A DNA stretch of 64,000 bases, from contig NMRA01000490.1 of the NCBI GenBank assembly GCA_002633005.1, positions 106,170-170,169 on the forward strand, read 5' to 3'. Source of the DNA: Phoronis australis (lineage: Eukaryota > Phoronida > Phoronidae). The notes under the pieces are model-generated. The model was not told the DNA's origin. It was given only the letters and a program-made list of their open reading frames with translations, and searched no databases. Shown one piece after another: positions 46,335 through 58,335 of this stretch. Numbering within the stretch: position 1 is the first letter of the stretch; each line of letters starts with the position of its first letter. Made by a program: the position numbers and the translations under genes.

Positions 46335-46430
46335 CTTGGCTTGTGAACACCACCACCTATCAGAGTGATCGCAATACCCACAAAGAGTACAGCGAAATCT
46401 GAATGGGGGAGCACAACATGAATTTGTCGC
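46335..46430 (+). repeat. Dispersed repeat shared with 7265-7355
   Basis: CACCACCACCTATCAGAGTG, then CTGAATGGGGGAGC. See 7265-7355. Confidence 0.5.
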
Positions 46431-49419
46431 AGGTCCTCTCAGGGGACGCATAAATGACTACGTGATGAGACTTCAAACACTACCTGCTGCCGCACACTAC
46501 CAGCATGTTTGAGCTTTGCTGCAATCTAAAAGTTATGGGGATGGGTTGAATGACTAGCAATGAATGCATAGCCTTAATTAAGTCATAAAAAATCCTTAAC
46601 TTCAAACTAGAATTAATCATTGTCATTCACGGAGTCAAATCTAGCAACAGAGGTAATCAATACACTTCACTGGATCCATGGTGTTCATCATATAATTAGA
46701 AATGTCATCTTGTAATAACGAAAAGGTTCCAAAATGTGGTGCTGTATTCAGTTAAAATCAAATCATAGATTTTCCACCTTGTTGCAATTGACTTGTGTCT
46801 TATTGGAATTTCATAAAAAACTAAATAATTAATCACGTCAGTAATTGGGTGAAATCCCCTTAGACTACCGTCAACCTTTGAATTTTGCTGTTTACTGCAA
46901 TTCACTTTCAAATAAACACTCTGTATTGCAGAATGCATCTTTGATGCAATTGCGTAGAAACAAGAAACTCACAAAAAGCTTGGTCACAAAGACCATGCAG
47001 CTGAGTCAAATCAAGAGTTTTGCGAGTGTGCGAGACACCCCAGCAAAAAGCGGCCTCATAAGTGATTGGTCAGTGACTTTAGAATGTTTAATTATGGGAT
47101 AGAATTTACCGTTTCGGTTTCATAATTAGAGATTTCTAGCCACAAGTGCTTCACAACTTGTCTTTTGTGGATGGAATGCACCTCAGTGCTCATGTATTTC
47201 TGACAAAGCACCCTAAGAATTAGCTAGGTGATTTAAAAGCTCTGGAACCTAGCTGTGTTGCAATCCCCGCTTTTTGCCAATTTCAAGACAGAGGCTAAGT
47301 ACAAATGTGCAGAGAAGTCAAACTAGATGTTCAAGCTTTGAATTGCTGCATATCCGAATTTCCCGATCACCCTGTAAATGTGCATTTATGTGTACTCTGG
47401 GGTAACACTGGCAGTGATGTACAGGATAAAGGTATTTATGGAAGGTGAATACCTATCAGACTAATAAGTCAGGCAAGGTTATTACCAGTTATGCTCATGT
47501 GCTGTTACAGTACAGAAACCTGAAGATTAGGACGGAAATTACATAAAGGAAAGAAATTACCTGAAGATAAAAGGACAGAAGTCACCGGGCATACAAGGCA
47601 AAACTTAGCAGGTAATGTTTGGAGAAGGTTAACCCTCATCTAGCAATGATACCAACAGGCATTCAAACTTAACAAATGTCCTCTGGTAAGACTAGAAAAA
47701 TTTGGACTGCGGTGTAACTCTATCACTCAGATAGACTCTCAAGTTTGGACATACATCAGACGAATTGCATGTCCTATTGAGTGGTTGGAGCTCAGTGCAG
47801 ATGAGGCTCCAGTTGTAGGAATAACCACGCACATCTTCTTAAGGGTCAATACATTGAATTTTGGATATTTGACATTTTCAAATTTTCATATTGTCTAAAA
47901 CATTTGATTATTTAATTACATTTTCGTGACAAATGAAATTGACTGGAAAGGCACACAGCAGTCATTTTAACCACATCTCTGAAACTTCCAATTCCTACAG
48001 GTCTACTTAATGAGGCTTGAACTGGTAGCTTGACACCGTACGTATCCAGAAGCTTAGATCACAAATTATGACACCACCATACAAAGCCCCCCCACTTATT
48101 GCATTTGGGTCTGGGAAACACTCAGATTTTAAGAAAAAAGCTCAAATGTTGCAATACACCAACTGAAAAGAGGGTTGTTTTTCAACAGAAAGCACCCTCT
48201 GGTGTCTTTTTACTATGTTCAGTTTGAAAAGTGGAGCATTACATGCACTGATTTTCAGTGAAAGTTGACCAAAAGTAGCATGTGATGATAACTGCAAAAC
48301 TTTCAACAATTTCATCTCAGTTCATTATTTCACAGTAGTGGCAAATTCTCAGCTATCTTTTGATCAATTTTTACGAAATAAAAAATTGAAATCTAATACA
48401 AATGAACTTCAAATCCGTGCCAGGGATTTTATTTAAATTGATTTTAACAAGTTATTTTGATATGAAGTTAGAATTTGGACTTAATGCCAAATCTCAAAAA
48501 CAAAGTCCAAAAAACTGCTAAGTGATGATGGCTTTATGGTCATAATTGTGTATTGGTGACTTGAATACGACTATTGGAAGACTTTGAAATCTGTAACAAC
48601 ATTTTTTTGGAAAAACCATCAAGAAAAAAACAAATTTCTTTGCCTTTTCTCATGTTATGGGTCATATTTAAGACAAAATATATTAAAGTTTGCGCATGTT
48701 AAAGAGGAACATGGAAAAACAAACCATGTATCTACTTCCCACAGACACGTTATCATGCGTCCCTATAGTAACATGGTATAGGTGAATCATCATTTGTTGT
48801 TAATTGCAATTCTTGAATTTGGAACCGCAAATATGGTCTGTTTCTAAAATTTTGATTCAAGCTCAGACCTTGACCAAAATTCTACTGCCCCTAATTGGAG
48901 AATTTTTACTATAGTACATAGAACCTGGAATAAGAAAATTGACAAGGGGTTGTGTTGGATCATCAAAACAAAAGTTGTTGGCCATAATTATATTTATTAC
49001 TCCCGACTAAACCATGCTGTAAACATTCCCTTTAAACGAGATAAGAATGGATATCGAGAAATCTCTTGAATTTTTCCAATGTCACCTGATCAGCTGAACC
49101 CAGTTCTACCCACATTCCATTCACAATAGGGGGACTAGTCATCAATGGATTGACTCTATTCACTAGGTCACATATTGAAAGTAATAACTGTTTCTTATTA
49201 GATTATATTTTAATGGAAAACTTGAAAGTGTGTATTTTTCATTTTCTGTCTGGGACATGAACACCTATGGAAACCATGGAATCTGAATGGAGGAGTAAAA
49301 GCCTGGCTAGGCTATGTGGGTTTTTGAATTTTTGAAATTAGTGAAAAATAGTGAATAGCAATTTTGTGAGCAAAAAAACCCAAAACCCAAATCTTGAACT
49401 ATTTATTGGAAAGTAGCTT
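46431..49419. other. Non-coding, nothing recognised
   Basis: Short frames at 46845-47102 (non-ATG start) and 48584-48781 show no domain. No element ends found. Confidence 0.35.
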
Positions 49420-49511
49420 ATAACCCCACCCCCAGCTGCTATATAACCCCACCCCCAGCTGCTATATAACCCCACCGCCAGCTGCTATGTAACCCCACCC
49501 CCAGCTGTTAT
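49420..49511 (+). repeat. 23-bp tandem repeat, four copies
   Basis: ATAACCCCACCCCCAGCTGC plus TAT, starting at 49420, 49443, 49466 and 49489, with single-base variants. Each unit has the E-box-like CAGCTG. Confidence 0.95.
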
Positions 49512-50134
49512 GATGCAAACATGAAGCTCAAGGGTACGTTCACACCATGCATCGTAATATGCATTTCCAACAATTTCCTGTAGAACACTCACGTTGCACT
49601 GTTATTTTTTTCCTTCACGTCTACCCCAGAATTTTTGTGTTTCTCTCTGAATGCCTTGGGCGTTAGATCAGAGAAGAAGGGATGTCTTCACAGGTGAGCT
49701 ATTACCAAGTTGTCATGAGATGTAACCACAGGTTTGCATGAAGGTAGTAACAGGGTAAATTGATCTACTGCTTGTAGATAACCAATAAAATCCAAATTAA
49801 ATTGATCACTAATCTGCTTGGACTTGAAGGTATTCAGGCTTTCAACAAAAGTAGCGAGCAGTTTTGCCAACTAGAAAAACTAGATGTGTAGTTAACGATG
49901 AAGATTTTTAGTCATGATCACCTTTTCGGAATGCAGGTTCAGCCATAGTTTGTTCTCACAAGGTAATTACTTTGACATGGCTTCTCGTGAGGTAATTACT
50001 TTTACATATAAAATAACAGCCATTTTATCAAGGGCGAGTTCCTCAAAACCAAGATGTATTAGTCTTCTGATATCACACAAGTGCAAGGCAAGATTTTGCA
50101 TGACTTTGCAGGCAAACATTTTGCTATCATATGC
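49512..50134. other. Non-coding, nothing recognised
   Basis: No supported feature. Confidence 0.35.
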
Positions 50135-50289
50135 TGATTAAACACATGACACTTTTCGTTATTGACAGTCATCTCTTGGTCAGTTACTTCATCAATGTCC
50201 CGTTGAGTGTAGAGTTTTATTCCCAACAGATGAACGAAACGAAACGGAATTAAGACTGTCAATAACGAAAAGTGTCGTGTGTTTAATCA
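50135..50289. mobile_element. 155-bp foldback MITE with 36-bp TIRs
   Basis: TGATTAAACACATGACACTT at 50135 continues to GACAGTC (50170). 50254-50289 is its reverse complement with one visible mismatch over 36 bases. The 83-base centre has no coding capacity. A partial relative lies at 18412-18530. No clear target duplication was found. Confidence 0.88.
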
Positions 50290-51389
50290 ATTCTTCATAT
50301 GGAAAACTTGCTCCCGAAGTACACCTAGAAAAACCAGGGTCACCACCAAAGTGAATAGGTACATAGGTTGTAATGTTCAATACCAGAGAAACCAATCCAC
50401 TACTTCCATTGAATGAGCCTGTTGAGATTTCTGCCTACAAGTCCTATGAATGGCTGGCACTATGGAAATGGCCCCTGCGTGGCTTTCGGTAACTTAAAAT
50501 TTACGTACATCCTCAACTGAAAATCTATGGTAACACAATGTGGTGGACATCAAATGAAAGCATCATTTCAAAGTTGTATATCGTGACCACCAGTTTTCTG
50601 AGAAATTGTGGGCATGATTGTAGCACTTGTAATATGGAGAAAAAGCAATTTTTGTCCAAAATTGGTTAAATTTCACCATATGAATTTGCATGTCATGTTA
50701 CCGTTGACTACCCTCTGTCTTGTCTACTATTTCAAACTGTACTTTGGCCTTATCCCCAGAATCCACCCCTCCACTTCCCAACAAACATACTCGCTAACCT
50801 TACAAAAGCAAAGATGACAGTTCCCATTGGAATTAATTGTAGGCCTACTCAAAGTCAGTTTTCAACTGTACCTAAGTCAGCATTGTTGCACACACAGCAG
50901 TAAATAAACAAGCAGACGCTTTGGCTGAACCTGGAGTTGCAAGTTTTCTTTCAGGGAGACTTTTAAGTCAGGAGGAATTTAAATGCACAAAAATCAGGGC
51001 CAAAAGACACTGAGAATCAAAACAGAGCTATAAACTTGAATGCAAACAAATTTACCACTGTTTAATGGTTAACCTTCAATGCTGTGAAAATCAACATGTT
51101 GTCATCTGCAATGTGGCTAAAAAACCCACGCCTGAGGATGCAGACATCTTTCAGTTCACTACCTTGTTATTGTGGTAATTTTCTGTTATTTAAGTACAAA
51201 CGTCATTTTTGAGTTGCAAAGACCTACTTAATCTCGTTGCTAAGCAATTCAGGCAAATTTCATCACGTGTTGTTTCTTAGTGTGACAGTGTTGTGCTGGC
51301 AATGTTTGTGTTCAGTTTGGACACTTAACAAATCTAGTTTAAGGACATATTGAGAGTTAGGGTTATATAGGTCATATATCATTGACCAA
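50290..51389. other. Non-coding, nothing recognised
   Basis: No supported feature. Confidence 0.35.
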
Positions 51390-51447
51390 ATCTGTCGAAC
51401 TTCAAAACAATCATTTCTCAGAAATGGCAGGTTGGATTCTCGTGCAA

Positions 51448-51488
51448 CTTTCAGATGCTCAATGCTTTATGCATTGAGCATCTGAAAG
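51448..51488. repeat. Perfect hairpin with 18-bp arms, 5-base loop
   Basis: CTTTCAGATGCTCAATGC, loop TTTAT, GCATTGAGCATCTGAAAG. The arms are exact reverse complements. The same position in R1 copies A and B has only the left arm's start (ACTTTCAGA) and unrelated sequence after TTTATGC. Confidence 0.97.
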
Positions 51489-51725
51489 GCTGCCAGCAAT
51501 TTTTTAAAACGTTACACTTTTGAATGTGGGTTATCAAGAAATAGGGTTTTCATGATTTTTATGAAAAAAATTTAAAGTTGCATACACCAAAATGAAATAT
51601 TTTAGAAAATGGTAACGAGTGGTAAAAGTGATTTCACCTGGACTATTTATATAAACATTTGGCTGTGCTGTTGATAATGCTGTTTTCCTATGAAAGTGTC
51701 TTTCTTTTATAAATTTCACTAAAAA

Positions 51726-51800
51726 GCCATACATGGTCATGTAGCATAAAGTCATATATGGTCATGTAGCATAAAGCCATATATTGTTATGTAGCACAAA
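51726..51800 (+). repeat. 25-bp tandem repeat, three copies
   Basis: GCCATACATGGTCATGTAGC plus ATAAA and two close variants, within R1 copy C only. Confidence 0.92.
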
Positions 51801-51857
51801 GCCAAAAATCAAATTCTACAGGCTTCATACTTTCACAAAATATTCTTTTGCCGAGTT

Positions 51858-53243
51858 CAGGGCCCGGTCTCCAATCTCCGTACTCAGACTCGTACTCATA
51901 CTCGAGATTTCATACTCAAAATCGTGCTCACAAGAGTCGTACTCAAAAAAGCGTATCTAATGTCGCATTTCGAGTAGACTCCACACGTACTCAAATCTGA
52001 CACTCGAGTTGCTATGGAACTCTTTATGATGTGAAATGCAAAATCACGCAAAGCCGCGCTGATTCATCGCTCGCTATTGGAATAGACCACCCCAAGAACT
52101 AGGCCTACATTATCGTCTGCTGTCGCTACAACTACAAGAGTATGTCTATAACGTGGAATTCTGAGTGTTCTGTAACTGTTTATTCATTTTTTAGTTTCAA
52201 TAAATATTCTCATGCCATTTCTTTGATACATTTGGCAATTATTAAGCTTTACTTCTTGAGTTCCTCACCCAGTCCCGAAAATGTCTTAAGAAATATGTAA
52301 CAGCTTATCACATTACATCTCTGTTGCTAACTTAGTCTTGACATAAACCCATTGCTGTGTAGGCCTACCTGATGTCAAACTTTGATACTGTATCTTTGTA
52401 TTTTACTGGGATGTATCAAGTGAGTTGACATTTGGCACTGAGTTAAAAAACAATACTTGTGCAGGCATTCAGAGTTCACCAGTGGCACTGAACGGGACGA
52501 GACGTTTACTTAGAAATCGGCAAACAAAATCTGGAATTCCATTTGTGGATTGAGGAATTATTGATGACTAAGTTATGATGAGAAATGTACCTGACAGGGA
52601 AGCGAACTTTTTTTAACTTCCCTCCCCTCCTCGTCTTTTGGAAACCCTACAAAACGTAGGCACACATACTGAAATAAGGGCAGCACAAACTTCTCACACG
52701 ATTTTTCCCACAACTGCTTTCGACGCTTGTTATGACTCGCCGACAAGGGATTACAATGCGCCTGTTGCCAGGAATTGTAGAGGTAGAATGGCGGCCATAA
52801 AATACAGTGATACGGTGGGTTAATAAGGTGAAGAATAAGAAGATTTAAGATGAAAACTATTATCTCTGAACTGCAATTGAAGTGCTGAGATACGGTAAGA
52901 GGACTTATTTTTTACGGATTTGCTGTGTTTCTTGGTACCCTTTCGATATTTTGTTCTCTGGCTCGTATTTATTTTCGAGCACGATTTCAAGCACACTGCC
53001 ATACCAAACTTGAAATTTGAGCATAGACTCCGAATTTTTACTCAAAATCGTACTCGAAATAAAGATGAGATACACTTCAGTTCGAGTACACTCGAAAACT
53101 GAGTACGTGCTCGAAATTTCGAGTACAGATTTTTCGAGTATGACATTGAACACACCAAAGCTGAGTCTGTACTCGAGTTGAGTATGAAGTGTGAGTTTGA
53201 GCATAATTCGAGTCTGAGTACGGAGATTGGAGACCGGCCCCAG
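51858..53243. mobile_element. 1.39-kb element with CAGGGCCCGGTCTC ends
   Basis: Left end CAGGGCCCGGTCTCCAATCT followed by CCGTACTC. The right end is its near-perfect inverse (GAGTACGGAGATTGGAGACC, then GGCCCCAG), about 27 bp each. Subterminal zones (51880-52010 and 53000-53225) are packed with ACTCGAG/GAGTA-type boxes, as expected for transposase binding arrays. The middle (about 52020-52990) encodes no transposase but has a promoter-like ATGGCGGCC site at 52788. Relatives are 14784-15194 and 11455-11567. Confidence 0.82.
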
Positions 53244-55690
53244 GTCAGATCTTAACTTGTATATATATGGCTGAATGCACATACTTGTCAATAACGTCTT
53301 ACATAACCTTAAACATAACTGAAACATTTGATGGTCAGCCTTCTGTATTGGCCTATATACATCCTCACATCAGAGCCAAGGATACACCTTGCAGTTATGC
53401 CAAATATTACTGTTTGTTTTCTCTCACAACTTGAAGTGTGATGGTGTTTGGTTTGAGCAGCTTCTAGTTAAGAAGTGACCTGGATTATTATTCACCTATT
53501 AAAAGTGACAACTAGGGTCTATTTCATGAAACTGACTTGAGACAGAGGTTTGGTCTTACCTACCACTTAATAATGGATAGGAAAAAGGTTTAGCTCACTG
53601 ATCATGAGTGCATCACAGGTCTAGAAATAATTTACAGAAATTGTCAGTCTCCGTAATTGGCTGTTAGATGTATACCGTATTCTCAGCAACTTTACACTTT
53701 TTTGCTCTAGTGAGATTTGATTCCAAAATAGTTATATGGAGGATAAGACTGAATTTCTGACAACTCCTACATAACATTTGGGATTTTGGTACACCAACAC
53801 TAAGTCAATTTTTGGCTTTTATACAAATCAAGAGTGAACTTGACCTTGAATTCTCAATATTATCGAAAATAAATAGGATCTTTTCATGCATTGTCCCTAA
53901 CTTAAGGACTAGGTCCTACTTATTTTCATAGAATTCAGGGCTCGGTTTCTAGTTACATTATTAGAAAATATCATTAGTCCAAGAGGAGCTCTTAATAAAG
54001 ATGAAATGATATATTACATTTGTGAGTAAAGAAAGACACAAATAGGCAAAAGATTTAGGGAACTTAGTTAAGTCCCTATTTGGGACTGTTTCATGAAATC
54101 CACACTGGTCCCTTCGGATTACTCGCCAACTCAAACTCGCAACTTAGCCCAGTTATGTTGCATTATTCCAGTACAAATGCTGTAAAGTAACTCAAAGTGT
54201 GCCATGCAATTGGTCAGTTTTCAAGTTTCAAGTACTGAGATTAGATCTGATGACAGAGTCAGGAGTTTGATATTGTTGAAATCTAAGCAAAACATTAATG
54301 CTACTTGGTCAATACTAACCATGGAATACACAGCTGTCATGAAATGCAACTTGGTAGCAAAGACGTTAGTATGTAAAAATAGAAAAAGCCTTTTAAAATA
54401 GAAACAAAAATAGAAAAACCATTTGGTAATTATTTTGCACCTCCAAACTAAAGATTTATTGGATAAACATTCCCCACTTACAACTCTCTGGGGGGGTACT
54501 TTGAGAATATAACTTATAATGACGCAAACAGAGCAGCATTTGAAATGTTTATTCGACGCTGACATAAACTCATGAATTGAGGGTTGAAACTGCAGGAAAC
54601 TATTAAAAGTTATTGAAACGATGACGGAGTGCTATTGAAACAAGAGAAGGTGTAGCAGGGATTACAACTACACCGGGACCCTAGGACCCACGTTCCAAAA
54701 GTTTTGGTGTTTCAGAGTTTTCTGCGGACAGGTCCCTGCAACAAGTGAGTATAAGGAAATATTTTCACACATACACCCATGGCGTATAGGTATGTAGGGA
54801 AAAAGTAAACATAGCTGGATCATAAAACTTTCCCTAGTTTCATAAAAAAATGGATTTTAAAACCAGTGACTCAAGTAAATTTTCGACTCATACCTTTGGA
54901 AACAATCACATATCGACAGTGCTGTGTGTTAAGACTGTTGATTACAGTTTGAAGAACTGGCTTTAGTCCACACGGAGTGTATATTTGTTGCACATACACA
55001 CTTTGGCATGTATTAGGAATCAACTTTAGGTACTTGATGTGATATTTTCTAAATAAACACCATGGACTCTGGTGTACTTCAATGTTTTGGTGTCTGTGAA
55101 AACTAGGACTGGGTACCAGTGTTTAGCTGGCACTTTATCAATGGGAAACTGTGAAACTGATCTTTTGGGAAAATTGGAAAAAAAATGTTACAAAAACTAG
55201 TAACATTTCTCTATGCGTTTCCTCACATTTTGAATCATATCAAAACGCTCTATTGATAATTTAGATATTTTAGAGATGAAGAAGTAAAAATTATCATTTG
55301 CATCTGTGTGCGTGCGTGCGCGGGTGGTGCCTGCTTTAGGACTCCCTCTTTTTTGTAATAGTGCAGATGGCCACTCAATAAGCACATCAGTGATTCATGC
55401 TAGATATTTACGATGTTGACAATTCACTCATAAATCACTCACAGTAAAAAGTCTAAACACTCCCTGGTGCATTGGTAAGTAATGAAAATGCATTCTAGAA
55501 ATGTCACATACCAATATATGAGATGAGGAAAAAAATCTCATAGATCAAACAAAATTTTTTGATCAAATATAATGAAAAAAAAGTTCTGATATTAAATTTC
55601 AGGCATTCAGTCCAGCTGGTCATGTTTGCGATTATGATAAATATCTAGAAAAACGCAAAACGTTGAAATGCGCCTACAACTGTGTAACAC
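53244..55690. other. Non-coding, nothing recognised
   Basis: No supported gene or element ends. Confidence 0.35.
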
Positions 55691-55776
55691 TAGTAGTATC
55701 AACAGCAGCAGCAGCAACAGTAGCAGCAGCAGCAACAGCGACAGCGGTAGCAGCAGTAGGAAGCAGTAGTAGTAGT
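55691..55776 (+). repeat. Trinucleotide repeat (CAG/CAA/TAG)n
   Basis: Imperfect AGC/AAC/AGT triplets. Read on the minus strand it lies just beyond the LINE 3' end (55980) and might be that element's simple-sequence tail. Confidence 0.9.
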
Positions 55777-55979
55777 TATACACTTTATTCACATTCAGAC
55801 AAAAATATATTTAATGCAAATTTAATCTTATAGAGACTAGGTGAAGGACCCAAAGGGTCCACTGACCACAGAGCCACAAGAGAAAAATTACAATGCCACA
55901 GATAATCAGAATTACAAAATTAGGTGATAATGCAATTTAAAACAACACGTTGAAAGTCTAGGAAACCTTATAAAATATA

Positions 55980-56275
55980 GCTGCGCTCAAAGCAGGTGGG
56001 AATAGTGCACTCAAGTTAATAACTTTCAAAGCAAATGTTTTTAAAATAATTTATAACAGAAGATAATGAATGGATAAATTTTTTTGAGAAACACAGGAAG
56101 GTTATCAATGATATTAGGTAAGGCAATGCCAACTGAATCTTCTGCAAATGATTTAATAGAACAAAAAGTGTTTAGAAGATGCTGTTGCCTAGCGTAATGT
56201 TCATGAACAGACCCACAGGTTTTTAAAGTCCTTCTCTCAAACTGCCCATGTGGTTCCAGTATCCGAAAATACTTA
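55980..56275 (-). pseudogene. LINE ORF2 extreme C-terminus, fragment 1
   Basis: On the minus strand the frame reads CGSVHEHYARQQHLLNTFCS, then AEDSVGIALPNIIDNLPVFL. This matches the general LINE tail pattern (H-x-x-x-x-R-Q, then a LP near the end). A one-base frameshift near 56075 precedes the expected last segment ending in a stop at about 55998. No reverse transcriptase core is attached here. Confidence 0.6.
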
Positions 56276-58230
56276 CTACATAAATTCTTATTTTCGACAC
56301 CCTTTCTTTATATTCTTTTCGCCTTTCTTGCCAAAAGCGATTTTTTAACAGTATTTGACCCTTCTCTCTGAGCGTATGATTACCGGTTGTCATCGGTTAT
56401 TTCCATACCCACATTTCCGGCTCATCAGGTCAGGAACTTGTCCTGAACGCCGCCATTTTTTCCTTGTAACTGAATGTGCTATGGCTTGCTCGAAAAGTCT
56501 TCATTATTTTATTTTATTAGTAATATGTCGTGATTCGTTTGCATATGTAGTGTAGTTATAGTTTGTAGTTAGTGGTCGTTGATTTTTTTTGGAATGTTAC
56601 GCGTACTTAGTATGTTAAAATAGCATTGGTGTTCAGTTCCTTACCTAGGCCGGTCGAACCTAGGAACCAATATGGGTCGAACCAATTTTTTTTCGGTTTT
56701 ACTTTTTTCCTCGTTTTGAAAAAGTACTTTGCTATCATCGGAAAGGTAGTACATTCTACTCAGTAAAAATCGAAAAAGTATCAAAATCGGGGCAAGCACT
56801 GTAAAGTCATTGCAAGTTTTGTGGCGAAATTTGGGTCACTTTGTTTGGATCGCGTCGGCCATATTGGAGGACAGCGGGATAAGTTACGAGTTTAAAACTT
56901 TGTGTAAATTGTTTTCGCCAACAAAATACAGTGAAGTTTAGTTAGACATATCTTTACTTACTATTCTGCACGATTTAACAGTGTTCACCAAATTTCAGCC
57001 TCGCAGTTACTCATTAAGTGATAAATGTGCTCACAATTCCCGTTGGACTTCGTCTCATTTCTGGCGGCACCAACAACATGGCGACTTTTGCTGAACTGAA
57101 AGGCATGTTCAATCGGCTACTTTGTAATTTGTGAAGATTTAACGTTGGTACATTTTGACAAACGTTGCTACAAAAAAGAAACTTTGTTCAATTTTCTTGT
57201 TTTTTGTGCAAAAATATAACATGTATTCGAATTATTTCAGGTTATCAAGTCAACAATATGAATAATCTTAATTTGAGAAATAAGCTATGTTGGATTGTGA
57301 AGCTTCAAGCCTCTAATTCTTGTTCCTTGCAACTTCATATTTTTTTAAATGATGCTTGTCAAATTCTGGTGTAAGGAAACATTATTCTGTCACCATGGTA
57401 ATAGTTAGTTACATGTATGTCCACTTTCATATCATGGAAACTGTTCCTGTTGAATAGTGTTTGTAATGCTAAATGTTGTAAAGTATTGTGCATTTTCAGT
57501 TACTTATTATGTTGGGTTAATGAATAAAAATTGATAACATGTTGTATTGGACTTGTCATACTTAAAGATAGTAAAAGATAGACATTCCCAAAAATTCCAG
57601 CCCCCCCATTCTTTTAGGCTTATGGTGCGCTCATACAAAGTCTGGGAAAATCTCTATTGAAAGCCAACAACTTTGCACAGTTCGCCAGAAGTACCCAAGT
57701 TCTAAATAAACCTCGTTTGAGCGAGCGCTGTGGCCAGCGACCAGTTAGGCCTAAGGGTAGCCTTGGCGCAAAGCTGTATAGGCCTACTAACAAGCTGTAT
57801 TTTGACGATAGTCTTTACTGGTAGCTGGTGACTGAGGCTAACTAAGGTCTGCCGCGGCAGTGTGACACAGGACTAACCAGCCGTAATTTCATGTGTCTGA
57901 AACTACCCTTCAATATATGCAGCATTTATGATTTGACCATTTTACTTCGACAAAACAGCTTGCAACCGCATGCATTTACCGTTCGCCAGTGTCTGGTCTC
58001 GATCCGCACCAGGTCCGATAGGCTGCGGTCCGAGTCTGGCAAAATAATTTCTGTCAAAATTTATTCGCCACATTTCTTCAGCAAATTCCATAAAATTGTC
58101 CGTAGTTTGATTTTATCAAAATTAAGGCGCGCTGTCGATTATTTTATCCCCGTTTGCTGGCTGGTAACAGTACAGGCACTGCTACAGTCGCACTGACGGC
58201 GTTTTCTCGGCCTGGGTTCTTGAATGAATT
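56276..58230. other. Unannotated, with promoter-like CpG and ATGGC sites
   Basis: Lies between two minus-strand LINE fragments. Contains ATGGCGGCGTTC on the minus strand (about 56445-56456), ATGGCCGACGCG on the minus strand (about 56847-56862) and ATGGCGACTTTTGCTGAACT on the plus strand (57079). Each opens only a very short frame. No exon could be confirmed. Confidence 0.3.
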
Positions 58231-58291
58231 GTACTTCCGGGTTCGCGGCAAGTTCAAAATGGCGGTGGTTCTTCGGGTGCGAATCGTGAGT
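58231..58291 (+). promoter_or_regulatory. Candidate housekeeping-type promoter and first coding exon
   Basis: ACTTCCGGGTT (58233-58243) fits an ETS-family site. AAAATGGCGGTGG (58256-58268) fits the YY1-type motif that often overlaps translation starts of housekeeping genes. ATG at 58259 opens nine codons (MAVVLRVRI) ending in a strong 5' splice site GTGAGT at 58286. The local CpG content is high for this window. The remaining exons were not found and may lie beyond the window. Confidence 0.35.
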
Positions 58292-58335
58292 GGTGCGTTC
58301 ATTTAAACTTTTTTCGAGTATGGATCGTGTATTAG

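Larger units (their letters stand above)
51390..51850 (-). repeat. Dispersed repeat family R1, copy C
   Basis: Reverse complement of the family at 8276-8735 and 39663-40105. Anchors are CATTTCTCAGAAATGG, AACTTTCAGA, AGGGTTTTCATGATTTTTAT and CCAAAAATCAAATTCTACAG. It differs by a new hairpin (51448-51488) and a local 25-bp triplication. Confidence 0.7.

Noticed and set aside
55691-55776. Polyglutamine/polyleucine coding repeat
   Set aside because: The minus frame gives a leucine run, but it is a simple trinucleotide repeat without surrounding gene structure.
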